Shown here piece after piece: positions 1 to 8,904 of a stretch of 64,000 bases of DNA. A model generated the notes under the pieces. It was not told the origin of the DNA. It saw only the letters and a list, made by a program, of their open reading frames with translations, and ran no database searches. The stretch spans positions 186,001-250,000 of the forward strand of contig NZ_JBGUAY010000005.1 of the NCBI RefSeq assembly GCF_041821025.1, given 5' to 3'. How positions within the stretch are numbered: position 1 is the stretch's first letter; the number at the start of each line of letters is the position of its first letter. The DNA comes from Egicoccus sp. AB-alg6-2. Lineage in GTDB: Bacteria > Actinomycetota > Nitriliruptoria > Nitriliruptorales > Nitriliruptoraceae. The position numbers and the translations under genes are program-made.

Positions 1-965
1 CGCTCCTTGAGCAACAGGTACATCTCCATGTTCGCCGCGGCCGAGGCCCAGACGCCGTCGTAGCCCTCGGTACGCGACGGCTTGTAGTCGAAGTGACGCG
101 GACCGTCGTAGCGCGGCCCTCCGCCGGGGAACCCGTTCTCGAGCAGGTCGACCGTGAAGAAGGCCGAGATCAGGTCGCCGTGACCGAAGACGAGGTCCTG
201 GTCGAACTTGATGCTGCGCTGGCCGTTGAGATCGATGTGGAACAGCTTGCCCGCCCACAGTGCCTGCGCGATCCCGTGCGTGAAGTTCAGGCCCGCCATC
301 TGCTCGTGCCCGGTCTCGGGATTGAGACCGACGATGTCACCATGCTCGAGTTCGGCGATGAAGGCCAGGGCGTGTCCGACGGTCGGGAGGAGGATGTCGC
401 CGCGGGGCTCATTGGGCTTCGGCTCCAGCGCGATGCGAAGCTCGTAGCCCTGCTCCTTGATGTAGCCGGCGACCGTGTCGATCCCCTCGCGGTAGCGGTC
501 GAAGGCGGCGTTGAGGTCCTTCGACGCGTCGTACTCGCTGCCTTCGCGGCCGCCCCACATGACGAAGGTCCGGGCTCCGAGTTCGGCCGCCAGGTCGACG
601 TTGCGAAGCACCTTCCGCAGCCCGTAGCGCCGCACCTCACGGTCGTTGGCGGTGAACGCACCGTCCTTGAAGACCGGGTGGGAGAAGGTGTTGGTGGTGA
701 TCATGGGCACGACCAGACCGGTCGCGTCGAGCGCGGCACGGAAGCGCTTCAGGATCGCGTCGCGCGTGGCGTCGTCAGAGCCGAACGGAACCAGGTCGTC
801 GTCGTGGAGCGTGATGCCCCAGGCGCCGAGTTCGGCGAGCTTCTCCACCGCGTCGACCGGATCGAGCGGTCCGCGACTCGCGGACCCGAACTGGTCCTGT
901 GCCTGCCACCCGACGGTCCACAGACCGAACGAGAAGCGGTCGTCGCTGGTGGGTGTCGGTGCCAT
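1..965 (-). CDS. xylA: Xylose isomerase (3' end missing)
   Basis: The first 321 codons of a D-xylose/D-glucose isomerase are readable on the minus strand; the C-terminus lies outside the window. The enzyme converts xylose to xylulose in the cytoplasm using two divalent metals. Visible family signatures are [13 protein letters not shown], the acidic substrate/metal segment [10 protein letters not shown] and the FHIDLNGQ region that carries metal ligands. Family members are near 390 residues, so roughly 70 are missing. The ATG at 963-965 opens a typical N-terminus ([20 protein letters not shown]). No xylB or xylose transporter is seen beside it; any partner would be to the left of the window. 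Confidence 0.95.
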   Translation of the reverse strand, partial: MAPTPTSDDRFSFGLWTVGWQAQDQFGSASRGPLDPVDAVEKLAELGAWGITLHDDDLVPFGSDDATRDAILKRFRAALDATGLVVPMITTNTFSHPVFKDGAFTANDREVRRYGLRKVLRNVDLAAELGARTFVMWGGREGSEYDASKDLNAAFDRYREGIDTVAGYIKEQGYELRIALEPKPNEPRGDILLPTVGHALAFIAELEHGDIVGLNPETGHEQMAGLNFTHGIAQALWAGKLFHIDLNGQRSIKFDQDLVFGHGDLISAFFTVDLLENGFPGGGPRYDGPRHFDYKPSRTEGYDGVWASAAANMEMYLLLKE

Positions 966-1069
966 CGAAGCTGCCTCCCGACCCGTGGCGGGTCGCTCGC
1001 GGATCACGTCGTCCGCGAACCTACCGCCGCCAAGGGCCGGGAGGCCGGCCGGCCGTCGCCGCCGGGTGG

Positions 1070-1228
1070 CTACTCCTCGGGGTCGGGGTCGAGCGCACCC
1101 GCGACCGCGTCCTTCGCATCGCCCTTGGTCTGCTGACCCTTGCCCTTGACCTCCTGGGTCTTGTCCCCGGTGGCCTTGCCCGCGAGTTCGTTCGCCTTGC
1201 CCTTGACCTTGTCGCCCGTGCTGCCCAT
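1070..1228 (-). CDS. CsbD-like small stress protein
   Basis: A 52-residue, strongly hydrophilic protein rich in Lys, Gly, Ala and Asp with the repeated K-G-K-A-N-E-x-A-G-K pattern of the CsbD family (for example [20 protein letters not shown]). CsbD proteins are general-stress-induced and largely disordered; their molecular role is not established. I chose the ATG at 1226-1228 because GGAG precedes it at a normal distance and family members start this way; an open frame extends 24 codons upstream. It sits 104 bases upstream of xylA on the same strand, but nothing suggests a shared function. Confidence 0.85.
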   Translation of the reverse strand: MGSTGDKVKGKANELAGKATGDKTQEVKGKGQQTKGDAKDAVAGALDPDPEE

Positions 1229-1422
1229 GTCGTCTCCGTGTTCGGGGTCGTGCGGCGTGCCGCCGCGCCGGACAGTGTCGGCCGGTCGGGCGCCGCTCAC
1301 ACCCGTCCCACGGACCGCGTACGGCCCCGGCCGAACAGCCCTCCCGCTGCGGACGTGGCCGTGGCATGCTCTCGCCCGGCCGGATCGTGTGTTCGCCCGC
1401 GACGGCTGCGGACTGATCTTCC

Positions 1423-1453
1423 GACGCCCCCGACCACGACGGTCGGGGGCGTC
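1423..1453. terminator. Strong hairpin terminator
   Basis: A perfect 13-bp inverted repeat (GACGCCCCCGACC / GGTCGGGGGCGTC) encloses a 5-base loop. It lies just downstream of the stop codon of the DJ-1/PfpI gene and upstream of csbD on the same strand, so it most likely ends the IclR-hydrolase-PfpI operon. There is no long T tract, which is usual in GC-rich actinobacterial terminators. Confidence 0.7.
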
Positions 1454-1467
1454 GTCCTATTTCGGAC

Positions 1468-2046
1468 TCAGACGGGCGGTTCGGGGTCGTACTGCATGTT
1501 GCGGCGCACCTCGCGGGCACGCTCGACACCGGCGAAGCGGGCGACGAGGTGCAACGCGACGTCGATCCCCGCCGAGATCCCTGACGCCGTCACGACGTCG
1601 CCATCGTCGACGAACCGGTCGTCGGGCCGCACCTCGATGTCGCGGCCGAGTTCGGCCAGCAGATCGAGCGATCGCCAGTGGGTCGTGGCCGGCCGTCCGT
1701 CGAGCAGGCCGGCATCGGCGTACACCAACGCGCCGGTGCAGACGCTGGCCATGGTCGTCCCCGCCGCGTGCCGGTCGCGGACCCACGCCCGCACCGCCTC
1801 GTCGCCGAGATGGCCGCGCGTGCCCATGCCACCCGGATAGACGAGCAGGTCGACCGGACCGAGCTCGGCCCAGCTGGTGGTCGGTACGACCTCGACGCCC
1901 TTCGCGCAACGTACGACCCCGGCCTCGCGAGCCACCGTGACCTGTTCGACCGTCTCGTCGAGCTGGCGCCAGACGCCGAACACCTCCCACGGTCCGACCC
2001 AGTCGAGCTCCTCGACCCCGTCGAACACGTGGATGGCGATCCTCAT
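1468..2046 (-). CDS. DJ-1/PfpI family protein (isonitrile hydratase-like)
   Basis: A 192-residue class-I glutamine-amidotransferase-fold protein. It begins with the [19 protein letters not shown] pattern typical of the branch that includes isonitrile hydratase and the N-domains of some AraC regulators. The nucleophilic elbow reads [19 protein letters not shown], with Cys as the expected nucleophile, followed by the TTHW motif. No AraC helix-turn-helix follows, so it is a stand-alone enzyme or chaperone-like protein. Its ATG overlaps the stop codon of the upstream hydrolase by 4 bases (ATGA), implying translational coupling. The substrate is unknown. Confidence 0.8.
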   Translation of the reverse strand: MRIAIHVFDGVEELDWVGPWEVFGVWRQLDETVEQVTVAREAGVVRCAKGVEVVPTTSWAELGPVDLLVYPGGMGTRGHLGDEAVRAWVRDRHAAGTTMASVCTGALVYADAGLLDGRPATTHWRSLDLLAELGRDIEVRPDDRFVDDGDVVTASGISAGIDVALHLVARFAGVERAREVRRNMQYDPEPPV

Positions 2047-2972
2047 CGCGACACGCCGCCTTCCTGGGCGTACGCGCCGGGCCCGACCAGCTCGAGGATC
2101 GCCTGCGCGACGGCGAGCGGATCCTCCTCGTGGATGAAGTGGCCCGTGCCCGGGATCGGCACGACCGGCGCGTCGAGGTCGCGCCCGACGCCGGCCGCCA
2201 GGGAGAACGGGGTCACGGGGTCCTGCTCGCCCCACAGCACCGTGGCGGGGACCCGCAGCCGGTGCGGCGTCTGCGGATCGGGCAACCAGCCGCTGCGTCG
2301 ACGGACCCGGCGCACGGTCGCGTCGAGGACGGCACGGCGCGACAGCTCCCGGTAGTAGGGCAGCCATCCACGTGGCCGCGCCGACACCGCGCGGGCGTAC
2401 TCGTCGATGGCGTGCTGGCTGATCGCCTCCGGACGCGCCGCCGCATGCCGGATGCCGGCCCCGACCAACGACCTCGGCGCCGCCTTGAAGGCCAGTTCCG
2501 GCAGGATCGGCAGGTTGAGCAGCGGGATGTGCCACGCGCGCCGCAGGTCGATCTTCCGCAGCGGGGCGGACGCCACCACCAGCGCCCGGACCATGCCGGG
2601 GTGCCGGAAGGCCGTTGCGAGCGCGACCGGACCACCCCAGTCGTGGCCGACGAGGACCGCCTTCCTGGCATGCAGGTTACGGATCAGGCGGCTGATCTCG
2701 TCGGCGAGCGACTCCGGGTCGTACCGGGTACCGCGGGGCGCGGTGGTGCGCCCGAACCCCTTGAGGTCGGGGCAGGCGACGCGGTAGCCCGCGTCGGCGA
2801 GCACGGGTGCGACGTGCCGCCAGGACGAGCCGTCCTGCGGCCAACCGTGCAACAGCACGATCAGCTCGTCGTCGCGGTCGGCGGTCTGCTCGCCGGGCGA
2901 CCAGCCGGCGGAACCGAGCACGCGGACGAAGAAGCGCGTCTCGCCCCCGAGGACATACCCCTCACGCCACAT
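2043..2972 (-). CDS. Alpha/beta hydrolase, epoxide-hydrolase-like
   Basis: A 309-residue alpha/beta hydrolase. The HGWPQDGSSW segment matches the HGxP oxyanion motif. The nucleophile elbow is VGHDWGGPVA, with Asp instead of Ser, as in epoxide hydrolases and haloalkane dehalogenases. A later GEQDP Asp and the GTGHFIHEE His complete the triad. The ATG at 2970-2972 has a GGAGGAG ribosome site. The gene follows the IclR gene by 26 bases and overlaps the PfpI gene, so the three form one operon; the regulator probably controls it in response to the substrate or product. The actual substrate cannot be inferred. Confidence 0.85.
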   Translation of the reverse strand: MWREGYVLGGETRFFVRVLGSAGWSPGEQTADRDDELIVLLHGWPQDGSSWRHVAPVLADAGYRVACPDLKGFGRTTAPRGTRYDPESLADEISRLIRNLHARKAVLVGHDWGGPVALATAFRHPGMVRALVVASAPLRKIDLRRAWHIPLLNLPILPELAFKAAPRSLVGAGIRHAAARPEAISQHAIDEYARAVSARPRGWLPYYRELSRRAVLDATVRRVRRRSGWLPDPQTPHRLRVPATVLWGEQDPVTPFSLAAGVGRDLDAPVVPIPGTGHFIHEEDPLAVAQAILELVGPGAYAQEGGVSR

Positions 2973-2998
2973 CGTCGCTCCTCCACGTGGAGCAGAGG

Positions 2999-3811
2999 TT
3001 ACGAGGTCGCCCCGTCCGCACGGGCACGCCGACGAGCGTCGACGGACCACCGGCCACCCAGCCTGGCGGTGAGCGCCTGTGCACGGCCGACGACGAGATC
3101 GGCCAGCACGACGCGATCCTCGTCGTCGTGCCGGCGGTCGCGGAAGGTGATGGCGAAGGCGGCGACGGGCCGGCCAGCATGGTCGAACGCCGCGGCCGCG
3201 ACCGATGCGAAACCGGCGGTCACCTCCCCGTCCTCGACCGCCCAGCCGCGCTGCCGGTCGGCGGCCAGGATGCGCCGCAGGGCGGCCACGCTCGTCGGCC
3301 CCCGTTCGGTACGTCGGGACAACGACGCCGAGGTGGGGAACAGGGCGGTGACCTGTGCGCGCGGCAACCACGACAGCAACGCCCGCCCCGAGGCGGTGAG
3401 GTGTGCCGGCAGCCGCACGCCGACGTCGGAGACGAGCACGTCACCGACCGGCGAGCGCTGCTCGAGCAGATACAGCGTCTCGCGCCCGTCCAGGACGCCG
3501 AGGTGCCCCGTCTCGCCGGTCTCGTCGACCAACGACGCCAGCAGCGGCCGGGCGAGACGCTCCAGCCCGGCGTGCCGCAGGTAGGCCGAACCGATCTCGA
3601 ACGCCGCCACCCCGAGCGCGTACCGGCGCTCTTCGGGAAGGTGGGTCACGAATCGCTCACGCTCCAGGGCGGCCAGCAGGTGGTAGGTCGTGGAGCGGGG
3701 CAGGCCCAGCGCTCGGGTGATCGCCGCCGCGTTGACCGGTCGCGGTTGGCTGGCCAGGTAGCGGAGCACGGCCAACGCACGCGTCGCTCCCGGGACCTGT
3801 TCGCCCACCAT
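2999..3811 (-). CDS. IclR-family transcriptional regulator
   Basis: A 270-residue IclR regulator. The N-terminal winged helix runs over about residues 8-75 (TRALAVLRYLA ... ITRALGLPRSTTYHLLAAL), followed by the GAF-like effector domain with the GLxxxSxxxG-type region (LPAHLTASGRALLSWLP) and a conserved FDHAGRPVAAFAITF strand. I placed the start at the ATG 3809-3811; an in-frame start 19 codons upstream (3868) would add a tail not typical of the family. It is first in the operon with the hydrolase and PfpI genes, so it likely regulates their expression and its own. Confidence 0.88.
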   Translation of the reverse strand: MVGEQVPGATRALAVLRYLASQPRPVNAAAITRALGLPRSTTYHLLAALERERFVTHLPEERRYALGVAAFEIGSAYLRHAGLERLARPLLASLVDETGETGHLGVLDGRETLYLLEQRSPVGDVLVSDVGVRLPAHLTASGRALLSWLPRAQVTALFPTSASLSRRTERGPTSVAALRRILAADRQRGWAVEDGEVTAGFASVAAAAFDHAGRPVAAFAITFRDRRHDDEDRVVLADLVVGRAQALTARLGGRWSVDARRRARADGATS

Positions 3812-3892
3812 CACGTGCCCGCCGCTGATCGGAGAGGCAGACCGTAGCGAGCGACACCCCGCGCTCATCGCGACGACCGCTCGCGGACGCGG

Positions 3893-5401
3893 TCAGCCGC
3901 CGCGAGCGGCCTCGCCACAGGCAGGGAGCGGCCCGTGCGCCTCGAGGAGCCGCTCGGCCCGCGCACGGGTCATGCTCCAGGCCGGCCACCGTCCGTCCGC
4001 GCCCTGCACGAGGTCGACGACATGCGGACCGAGGACGCAGCCGCGAACCTCGTCCGGTAGCTCCAGCAGCGCTGGAACGGCGTCCGCGCTGAGGTCGGCG
4101 AGGTAGTCCACGTCGATGCGTCCCTCGGCGAGGTAGCGCTCGACATTCCATTCGGCGATGCGCGCGTCCGGCTGCAGGTAGCCGATACCCGAGACGGCCA
4201 GGGCCGTGACCAGCGCGAGCGCACGGGGCAGGAGCCCGACCTTCCTGGTGGCGCCGGCCGCGAGGACCAGGAAGAACACGACGGCGAGCCACACGATGAC
4301 GGCCGTGGCGGCGAAGCGCAGCCGCGTGAAGCCGAACGCGTCCTCGTAGAGGGACAGACGGTGGTGGGCCGAGAGGAGGACCACCAGGGTCAGCAGGCAC
4401 AGGCCGGCGAGCAGGCCACGCCGGACACGGACCTCGCGCAGCGTCCCGGCCGCCGCGTAACGGCCCGTCGCGGCGATCACGACCAGCGTCAGCACCGCGA
4501 CGGCGACGAGCTGGGCGAACCCGCCCCGGGCGTACTCGGCATAGGTCAGCCCGGCGGTCGCCAACACGCGTTCGTGCCCGCCGAACAGCACCCCGAACTG
4601 GAGCGCGACGAAGCCGGCGAACAGCAGGACCAGCGCGCCGAGCGGCACCTGCCACTCGATGCCGCGCAGGTGACGCGAGGGTGCCGGTACCGGCCGGTCG
4701 TCGCGGGCGCGGGCGCGCAGCCGGACCAGTGTCGCCGCACCGACCGTCACCAACACGGCGACGAAGGCGCGTACGGGGAACAGACCGAGGTCGAGATCGG
4801 GCACCAGGAAGCGTTCCACGAGTCGGCCGAACAACCGGTCGGCCGACGCGAAGAGCGCACCGAACACGCCGAGCAGGACGATGGTCAGCAGGGTGGCGCG
4901 GACCCCGGGATGGCGTCGGACGTCGGTGGGCAGCGCGTCACGGAGCCCGGCGGCCACCGCCCCGAACGAACCGAACCCGACGGGGACGCACCGCAGCGCC
5001 GGCCGCACCATCCCCAGCCAGGTGGCACCACCGGCGAACCCCAGCACGGCGACACCGACCGCGACGAGCAGGGCCGGCGCCACGACCCAGCCCGCGTCCG
5101 ACCATGCGGGGAGCCCGGCGGCCAGCGCCGCCACGGCGATCATCGATCGCCGCCAGGCGCCGGCCCAGGTACCGGAAGGGCGCGTCAGCAGCACGGCGGC
5201 GACGATGGCCACCCACGTCACGGCGAGGCCGAGGCCCGGTTCGTGGTCCGGGAGCGCGATCGCCGCGACGACTCCGGCGCCGATGACGGCAGCCCGTTGC
5301 GCCTGGGTCAGCGGCGGCGGAGGGCTGATCCCGGCGGGGTCCAGCTCGGGGGCGTCCGATGTCGGGGCGTGGCTCATGGCGGTGGTCCGGTCCTCGTTCA
5401 T
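3893..5401 (-). CDS. Polytopic membrane protein, DUF4153/DUF4173-type
   Basis: A 502-residue integral membrane protein with about 11-12 hydrophobic segments and a roughly 100-residue soluble C-terminal tail. The layout, including the ADRLFGRLVERFL and FGFTRLRFAATAVIVWLA segments, fits the DUF4153/DUF4173 family, whose function is unknown. Members are often next to two-component systems. Here its ATG overlaps the kinase stop by 4 bases (TCAT at 5398-5401 on the plus strand), so it is made together with the sensor kinase. It could be an accessory sensor or a target of the system. The alternative upstream start at 5500 would lie inside the kinase gene and is unlikely. Confidence 0.78.
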   Translation of the reverse strand: MNEDRTTAMSHAPTSDAPELDPAGISPPPPLTQAQRAAVIGAGVVAAIALPDHEPGLGLAVTWVAIVAAVLLTRPSGTWAGAWRRSMIAVAALAAGLPAWSDAGWVVAPALLVAVGVAVLGFAGGATWLGMVRPALRCVPVGFGSFGAVAAGLRDALPTDVRRHPGVRATLLTIVLLGVFGALFASADRLFGRLVERFLVPDLDLGLFPVRAFVAVLVTVGAATLVRLRARARDDRPVPAPSRHLRGIEWQVPLGALVLLFAGFVALQFGVLFGGHERVLATAGLTYAEYARGGFAQLVAVAVLTLVVIAATGRYAAAGTLREVRVRRGLLAGLCLLTLVVLLSAHHRLSLYEDAFGFTRLRFAATAVIVWLAVVFFLVLAAGATRKVGLLPRALALVTALAVSGIGYLQPDARIAEWNVERYLAEGRIDVDYLADLSADAVPALLELPDEVRGCVLGPHVVDLVQGADGRWPAWSMTRARAERLLEAHGPLPACGEAARGG

Positions 5402-6411
5402 GCGGTTCCCGATGTCCTCGGCAGCGTCACGACCATGCGGCAGCCCGGTCGGTGGCGGTCGTCGACGTGGATGCGACCGCCGTGCAGGTCGACGATCCAA
5501 CGGGTGATCGCCAGGCCGAGGCCGGTGCCGCCGTCGTGCACCCCCGGACCGTCGCCGGCGACATCACCGCGGTGAAAACGTTCGAAGATGCGCTCGACGT
5601 CGTGGGCGGCGACACCCGGACCGCGGTCGGTCACCGACAGCTCGACGTCACCGCCGCGTTGCACCGCGGCCACCTCGACATCGCTGTCCTCGGGGGCATG
5701 GGCCCGGGCGTTGTCGATCAGGTTCACCAGCACCTGCACCAGGCGACGGTCGTCGCCGGGAAACTGCAGGTCCGCGGGTTCCACCGACGTCCGTACCGGT
5801 GCGCCCGGGGCGGCCGCGACCAGGTCGACGGCCTCGGCCAGCAGTTCGCTGGCCGTCACCGTGGTGACCTCGAGGTCCACGACACCGGCCTCGAGCCGGG
5901 ACAGGTCGAGCAGGTCCTCGACCAGCGACTGGAGCCGCTCGGTCTGGCGGACGAGACGTTCGAGGGTGGCGGGATCGGGCTCCTCGACACCGTCGGCGAG
6001 GTTCTCGAGGACGGCGCGCATCGCGGCGATCGGGGTCCGGAGTTCGTGCGAGACGTTGGCCACCAGGTCGCGACGCAGACGATCGGTCTCCGCCACCTCG
6101 TCGGCCATGCGGTTGAAGGCACGCGCGAGGGCGCCGACCTCGTCCCGAGCGCTCGCCGTGACCGGTTCGTGCCGCTGCCCGGCCGCCAGTTGCGACGCCG
6201 CGTGCGCCATCTGCCGCAACGGAAACGTCATACCGTGCGCCAGGAGTTGCACCATGGCCAGCGCGATCACCAGGGCGCCGAAGGCGACGGGCACCGTCGG
6301 CCAGCCGGCCCATCGCCCCAGCTCGAGCACGCCGATGGTCACCAGGACCGCTGCCACGATGACCAGCCCCAGTTTGAGCTTGAGGGACCCGACCCGGTCG
6401 AGCGGCCTCAT
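5398..6411 (-). CDS. Sensor histidine kinase (HAMP, HisKA, HATPase)
   Basis: A 337-residue membrane kinase. Two closely spaced transmembrane helices (about residues 13-31 and 40-58) leave almost no extracellular loop. A HAMP segment follows (about 59-112), then the H-box VANVSHELRTP with phospho-acceptor His122, the N-box LVNLIDNARAHAPE, and the G boxes DRGPGV and GGTGLGLAI. It would phosphorylate the regulator encoded directly upstream. The short sensor region suggests that it senses within the membrane or through the downstream DUF4153-type protein. Both neighbouring junctions are ATGA overlaps. Confidence 0.93.
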   Translation of the reverse strand: MRPLDRVGSLKLKLGLVIVAAVLVTIGVLELGRWAGWPTVPVAFGALVIALAMVQLLAHGMTFPLRQMAHAASQLAAGQRHEPVTASARDEVGALARAFNRMADEVAETDRLRRDLVANVSHELRTPIAAMRAVLENLADGVEEPDPATLERLVRQTERLQSLVEDLLDLSRLEAGVVDLEVTTVTASELLAEAVDLVAAAPGAPVRTSVEPADLQFPGDDRRLVQVLVNLIDNARAHAPEDSDVEVAAVQRGGDVELSVTDRGPGVAAHDVERIFERFHRGDVAGDGPGVHDGGTGLGLAITRWIVDLHGGRIHVDDRHRPGCRMVVTLPRTSGTA

Positions 6412-7097
6412 CGTGGCTCCAGAAACGCGTAGCCCACCCCGTGGACGGTACGGATGCGGTCGCGGCCGAGCTTGCGGCGCAAGGCGGCGACATGGGAGTC
6501 GACGGTGCGGGTCGCCGCCGCGTCGTGGTGTCCCCACACCTGGCGGAGCAGTTGCCCACGGGTGAGCACCCGGCCCGGGCGCTCGACCAGCTGCAGCAGC
6601 AGGTCGAACTCGGTGACGGTCAGCTCCACCTCCTCGCCCGCGACCGACACGAGCCGGCGTCCGCGGTCGACCAGGACGTCGCCGACCGCGATCGGTGCCG
6701 GGTCGGCGTCGGCTGCGGCCGCTGCCCGCTCGACGCGACGCAGCAGGGCGGCGACCCGCGCGACCAGCTCGCGCATGCTGAACGGCTTCGTGAGGTAGTC
6801 GTCCGCCCCCACACCGAGCCCGACCAGCAGGTCGGTCTCGTCGTCGCGGGCGGTCAGCATCAGCACGGGAACCGGACGCTCCCGCTGGATGCGCCGACAC
6901 ACCTCGTACCCGTCGATCCCCGGGAGCATCACGTCCAGGACGACCACGTCGGGGCGGATGCGCTCGCACAGGGCCACGCCGGCCAGCCCGTCGTGGGCGA
7001 TCTCCACGCGGTGACCCTCGGCCTGCAGTCGCTTCGCCACCGAGGTGGCGATGGTGACCTCGTCCTCGATCACGGCGATCGTCGTCGTCTCGTCCAT
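6408..7097 (-). CDS. OmpR/PhoB-type response regulator
   Basis: A 229-residue regulator with an N-terminal receiver domain (acidic Glu11/Asp12, phospho-acceptor Asp55 in [10 protein letters not shown], conserved Thr in LMLTARDDE and Lys in [11 protein letters not shown]). A C-terminal winged-helix OmpR domain follows ([13 protein letters not shown] ... [10 protein letters not shown] ... VHGVGYAF). It is the first gene of the regulator-kinase-membrane protein operon. I chose the ATG at 7095-7097 because the receiver starts immediately ([13 protein letters not shown]); the open frame upstream lacks homologous features. The target genes are not evident from the window. Confidence 0.93.
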   Translation of the reverse strand: MDETTTIAVIEDEVTIATSVAKRLQAEGHRVEIAHDGLAGVALCERIRPDVVVLDVMLPGIDGYEVCRRIQRERPVPVLMLTARDDETDLLVGLGVGADDYLTKPFSMRELVARVAALLRRVERAAAAADADPAPIAVGDVLVDRGRRLVSVAGEEVELTVTEFDLLLQLVERPGRVLTRGQLLRQVWGHHDAAATRTVDSHVAALRRKLGRDRIRTVHGVGYAFLEPR

Positions 7098-7186
7098 GCC
7101 CGGGACTGTACGGAGCGGATGTCGGTCGACCGTGGCGGAGTTGTGCGGATTTCGTGCAGACGCCGGCAGAGGACCCGCCATGCACA

Positions 7187-7199
7187 GGACCAATGGTCC
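7187..7199. promoter_or_regulatory. Candidate palindromic operator upstream of aspA
   Basis: GGACCAATGGTCC is a perfect 6-1-6 palindrome in the 257-base space between the divergent response-regulator and aspartase genes, 155 bases before aspA and 90 bases before the regulator start. Its symmetry is consistent with binding by a dimeric regulator; no cognate protein is identified. Otherwise this intergenic stretch shows nothing I can assign. Confidence 0.35.
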
Positions 7200-7354
7200 G
7201 GAAACAGGTGACCTTGCGCGTGCGACGGGCACGCCGGCGTCGTCGATGCTGTGGCGGTCCGGTCGATCTCCCGCACGACCCGCGGCCGGACCCGCCGGTG
7301 TACGAGGCGATCCCTCGGCATCGACGCCCTCCTCCCGTCCGGAAAACCACGCCC

Positions 7355-8809
7355 ATGTCGACGCGCACCGAAGAGGACCTGCTCGGTCCCCGCGAGGTCC
7401 CCGCAGACGCCTACTACGGCGTCCACACCCTTCGCGCCATCGAGAACTTCACGATCAGCACGATGACGATCAACGACCTGCCCCAGTTCATCCGGGCCAT
7501 GGTCGAGGTCAAGAAGGCGTCCGCACTCGCCAACCGCGACCTGCACGTGCTGCCCCACGACATCGCCAACGCCATCATCGCCGCCTGTAACGTGATCCTC
7601 GACGAGGGTCGCTGCATGGACCAGTTCCCGGTGGACGTCTTCCAGGGCGGCGCCGGGACGTCGGTCAACATGAACACCAACGAGGTCGTGGCCAACCTCG
7701 CGCTCGAACTGCTCGGGTACGAGAAGGGCCGCTACGACGTCATCAACCCCAACGACCACGTCAACAAGTCGCAGTCGACCAACGACGCCTATCCCACGGG
7801 GTTCCGGCTCGCCGTCCACCGTCGCGCCCAGATCCTGGTCAGCGCGATCAGTGCACTCGCCGACGCGTTCGACGCGAAGGGGCAGGAGTTCGCGGGCGTG
7901 CTCAAGATGGGCCGCACGCAGCTGCAGGACGCCGTGCCGATGACCCTCGGCCAGGAGTTCCACGGCTTCGCGACCACGTTGCGCGAGGAGATCCGCACGC
8001 TCCGTCGGGTCTCGCTGCTGTTGCTCGAGGTCAACCTCGGCGCGACGGCCATCGGCACCGGGCTCAACACGCCCGAGGGCTACGCACGGGTGGCGGCCAA
8101 CCGGCTCGCCGAGGTGACTGGCCTGCCGATCGTGTCCTCGGCCGACCTCGTCGAGGCGACCTCCGACAACGGCGCGTACGTGGCGATGCACGCCGCCGCC
8201 AAGCGGGCCGCCGTCAAGCTCTCCAAGATCTGCAACGACCTGCGGCTGCTGTCGTCGGGTCCGCGCGCCGGGCTCAACGAGATCAACCTGCCCGAACTGC
8301 AGGCCGGTTCGTCGATCATGCCGGCGAAGGTCAATCCGGTCATCCCCGAGGTCGTCAACCAGGTCTGCTTCAAGGTGGTCGGCAACGACGTGACCATCAC
8401 GATGGCGGCCGAGGCCGGACAACTGCAGCTCAACGTCATGGAGCCGGGTCTCGCGCAGTCGATGTTCGAGTCCTTCCGCCTCCTCACCAACGCCTGCGAC
8501 AACCTCCGCGAGCGGTGCGTGGTCGGCATCACGGCCAATCCCGAGGTCTGCGAGGCGCAGGTCCTCAACTCGATCGGGATCGTGACCTACCTCAACGAGG
8601 TGATCGGCCACCACAACGGCGACCGCGTCGGCGCCACCTGCGCGCGCACGGGAAAGAGCGTGCGCGAGGTGGTGCTCGAGATGGGACTGCTCGACGAGGC
8701 CCACCTCGACCAGCTGCTCTCGCCCGAGAACCTGCTCCGTCCGCGCTACCCGGGGCGCGTCTACGCCGAGGGAGAGCGGGGCCTGCCCGTCATGCCCGCA
8801 CTCGCCTGA
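7355..8809 (+). CDS. aspA: Aspartate ammonia-lyase
   Basis: A 484-residue member of the aspartase/fumarase superfamily, deaminating L-aspartate to fumarate and ammonia. The flexible active-site loop reads [15 protein letters not shown], with the catalytic Ser; the [14 protein letters not shown] form is that of aspartases, whereas fumarases have PGKVNPTQ. The N-terminus ([20 protein letters not shown]) and the [11 protein letters not shown] segment also fit. The start is the ATG at 7355; the open frame continues 67 codons upstream without family similarity. A Dcu antiporter gene follows after 95 bases, giving the aspartate-fumarate couple known from enteric bacteria. Confidence 0.93.
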   Translation: MSTRTEEDLLGPREVPADAYYGVHTLRAIENFTISTMTINDLPQFIRAMVEVKKASALANRDLHVLPHDIANAIIAACNVILDEGRCMDQFPVDVFQGGAGTSVNMNTNEVVANLALELLGYEKGRYDVINPNDHVNKSQSTNDAYPTGFRLAVHRRAQILVSAISALADAFDAKGQEFAGVLKMGRTQLQDAVPMTLGQEFHGFATTLREEIRTLRRVSLLLLEVNLGATAIGTGLNTPEGYARVAANRLAEVTGLPIVSSADLVEATSDNGAYVAMHAAAKRAAVKLSKICNDLRLLSSGPRAGLNEINLPELQAGSSIMPAKVNPVIPEVVNQVCFKVVGNDVTITMAAEAGQLQLNVMEPGLAQSMFESFRLLTNACDNLRERCVVGITANPEVCEAQVLNSIGIVTYLNEVIGHHNGDRVGATCARTGKSVREVVLEMGLLDEAHLDQLLSPENLLRPRYPGRVYAEGERGLPVMPALA

Positions 8810-8904
8810 CCCCGGTCGTCCTTCCAGCTACCAGCGTCTTCCCGCGTCATCCCCGCAACTCCCTACTGCCGCGTGGCGCGCTGCCACGCAGGACATGAAC
8901 GATC

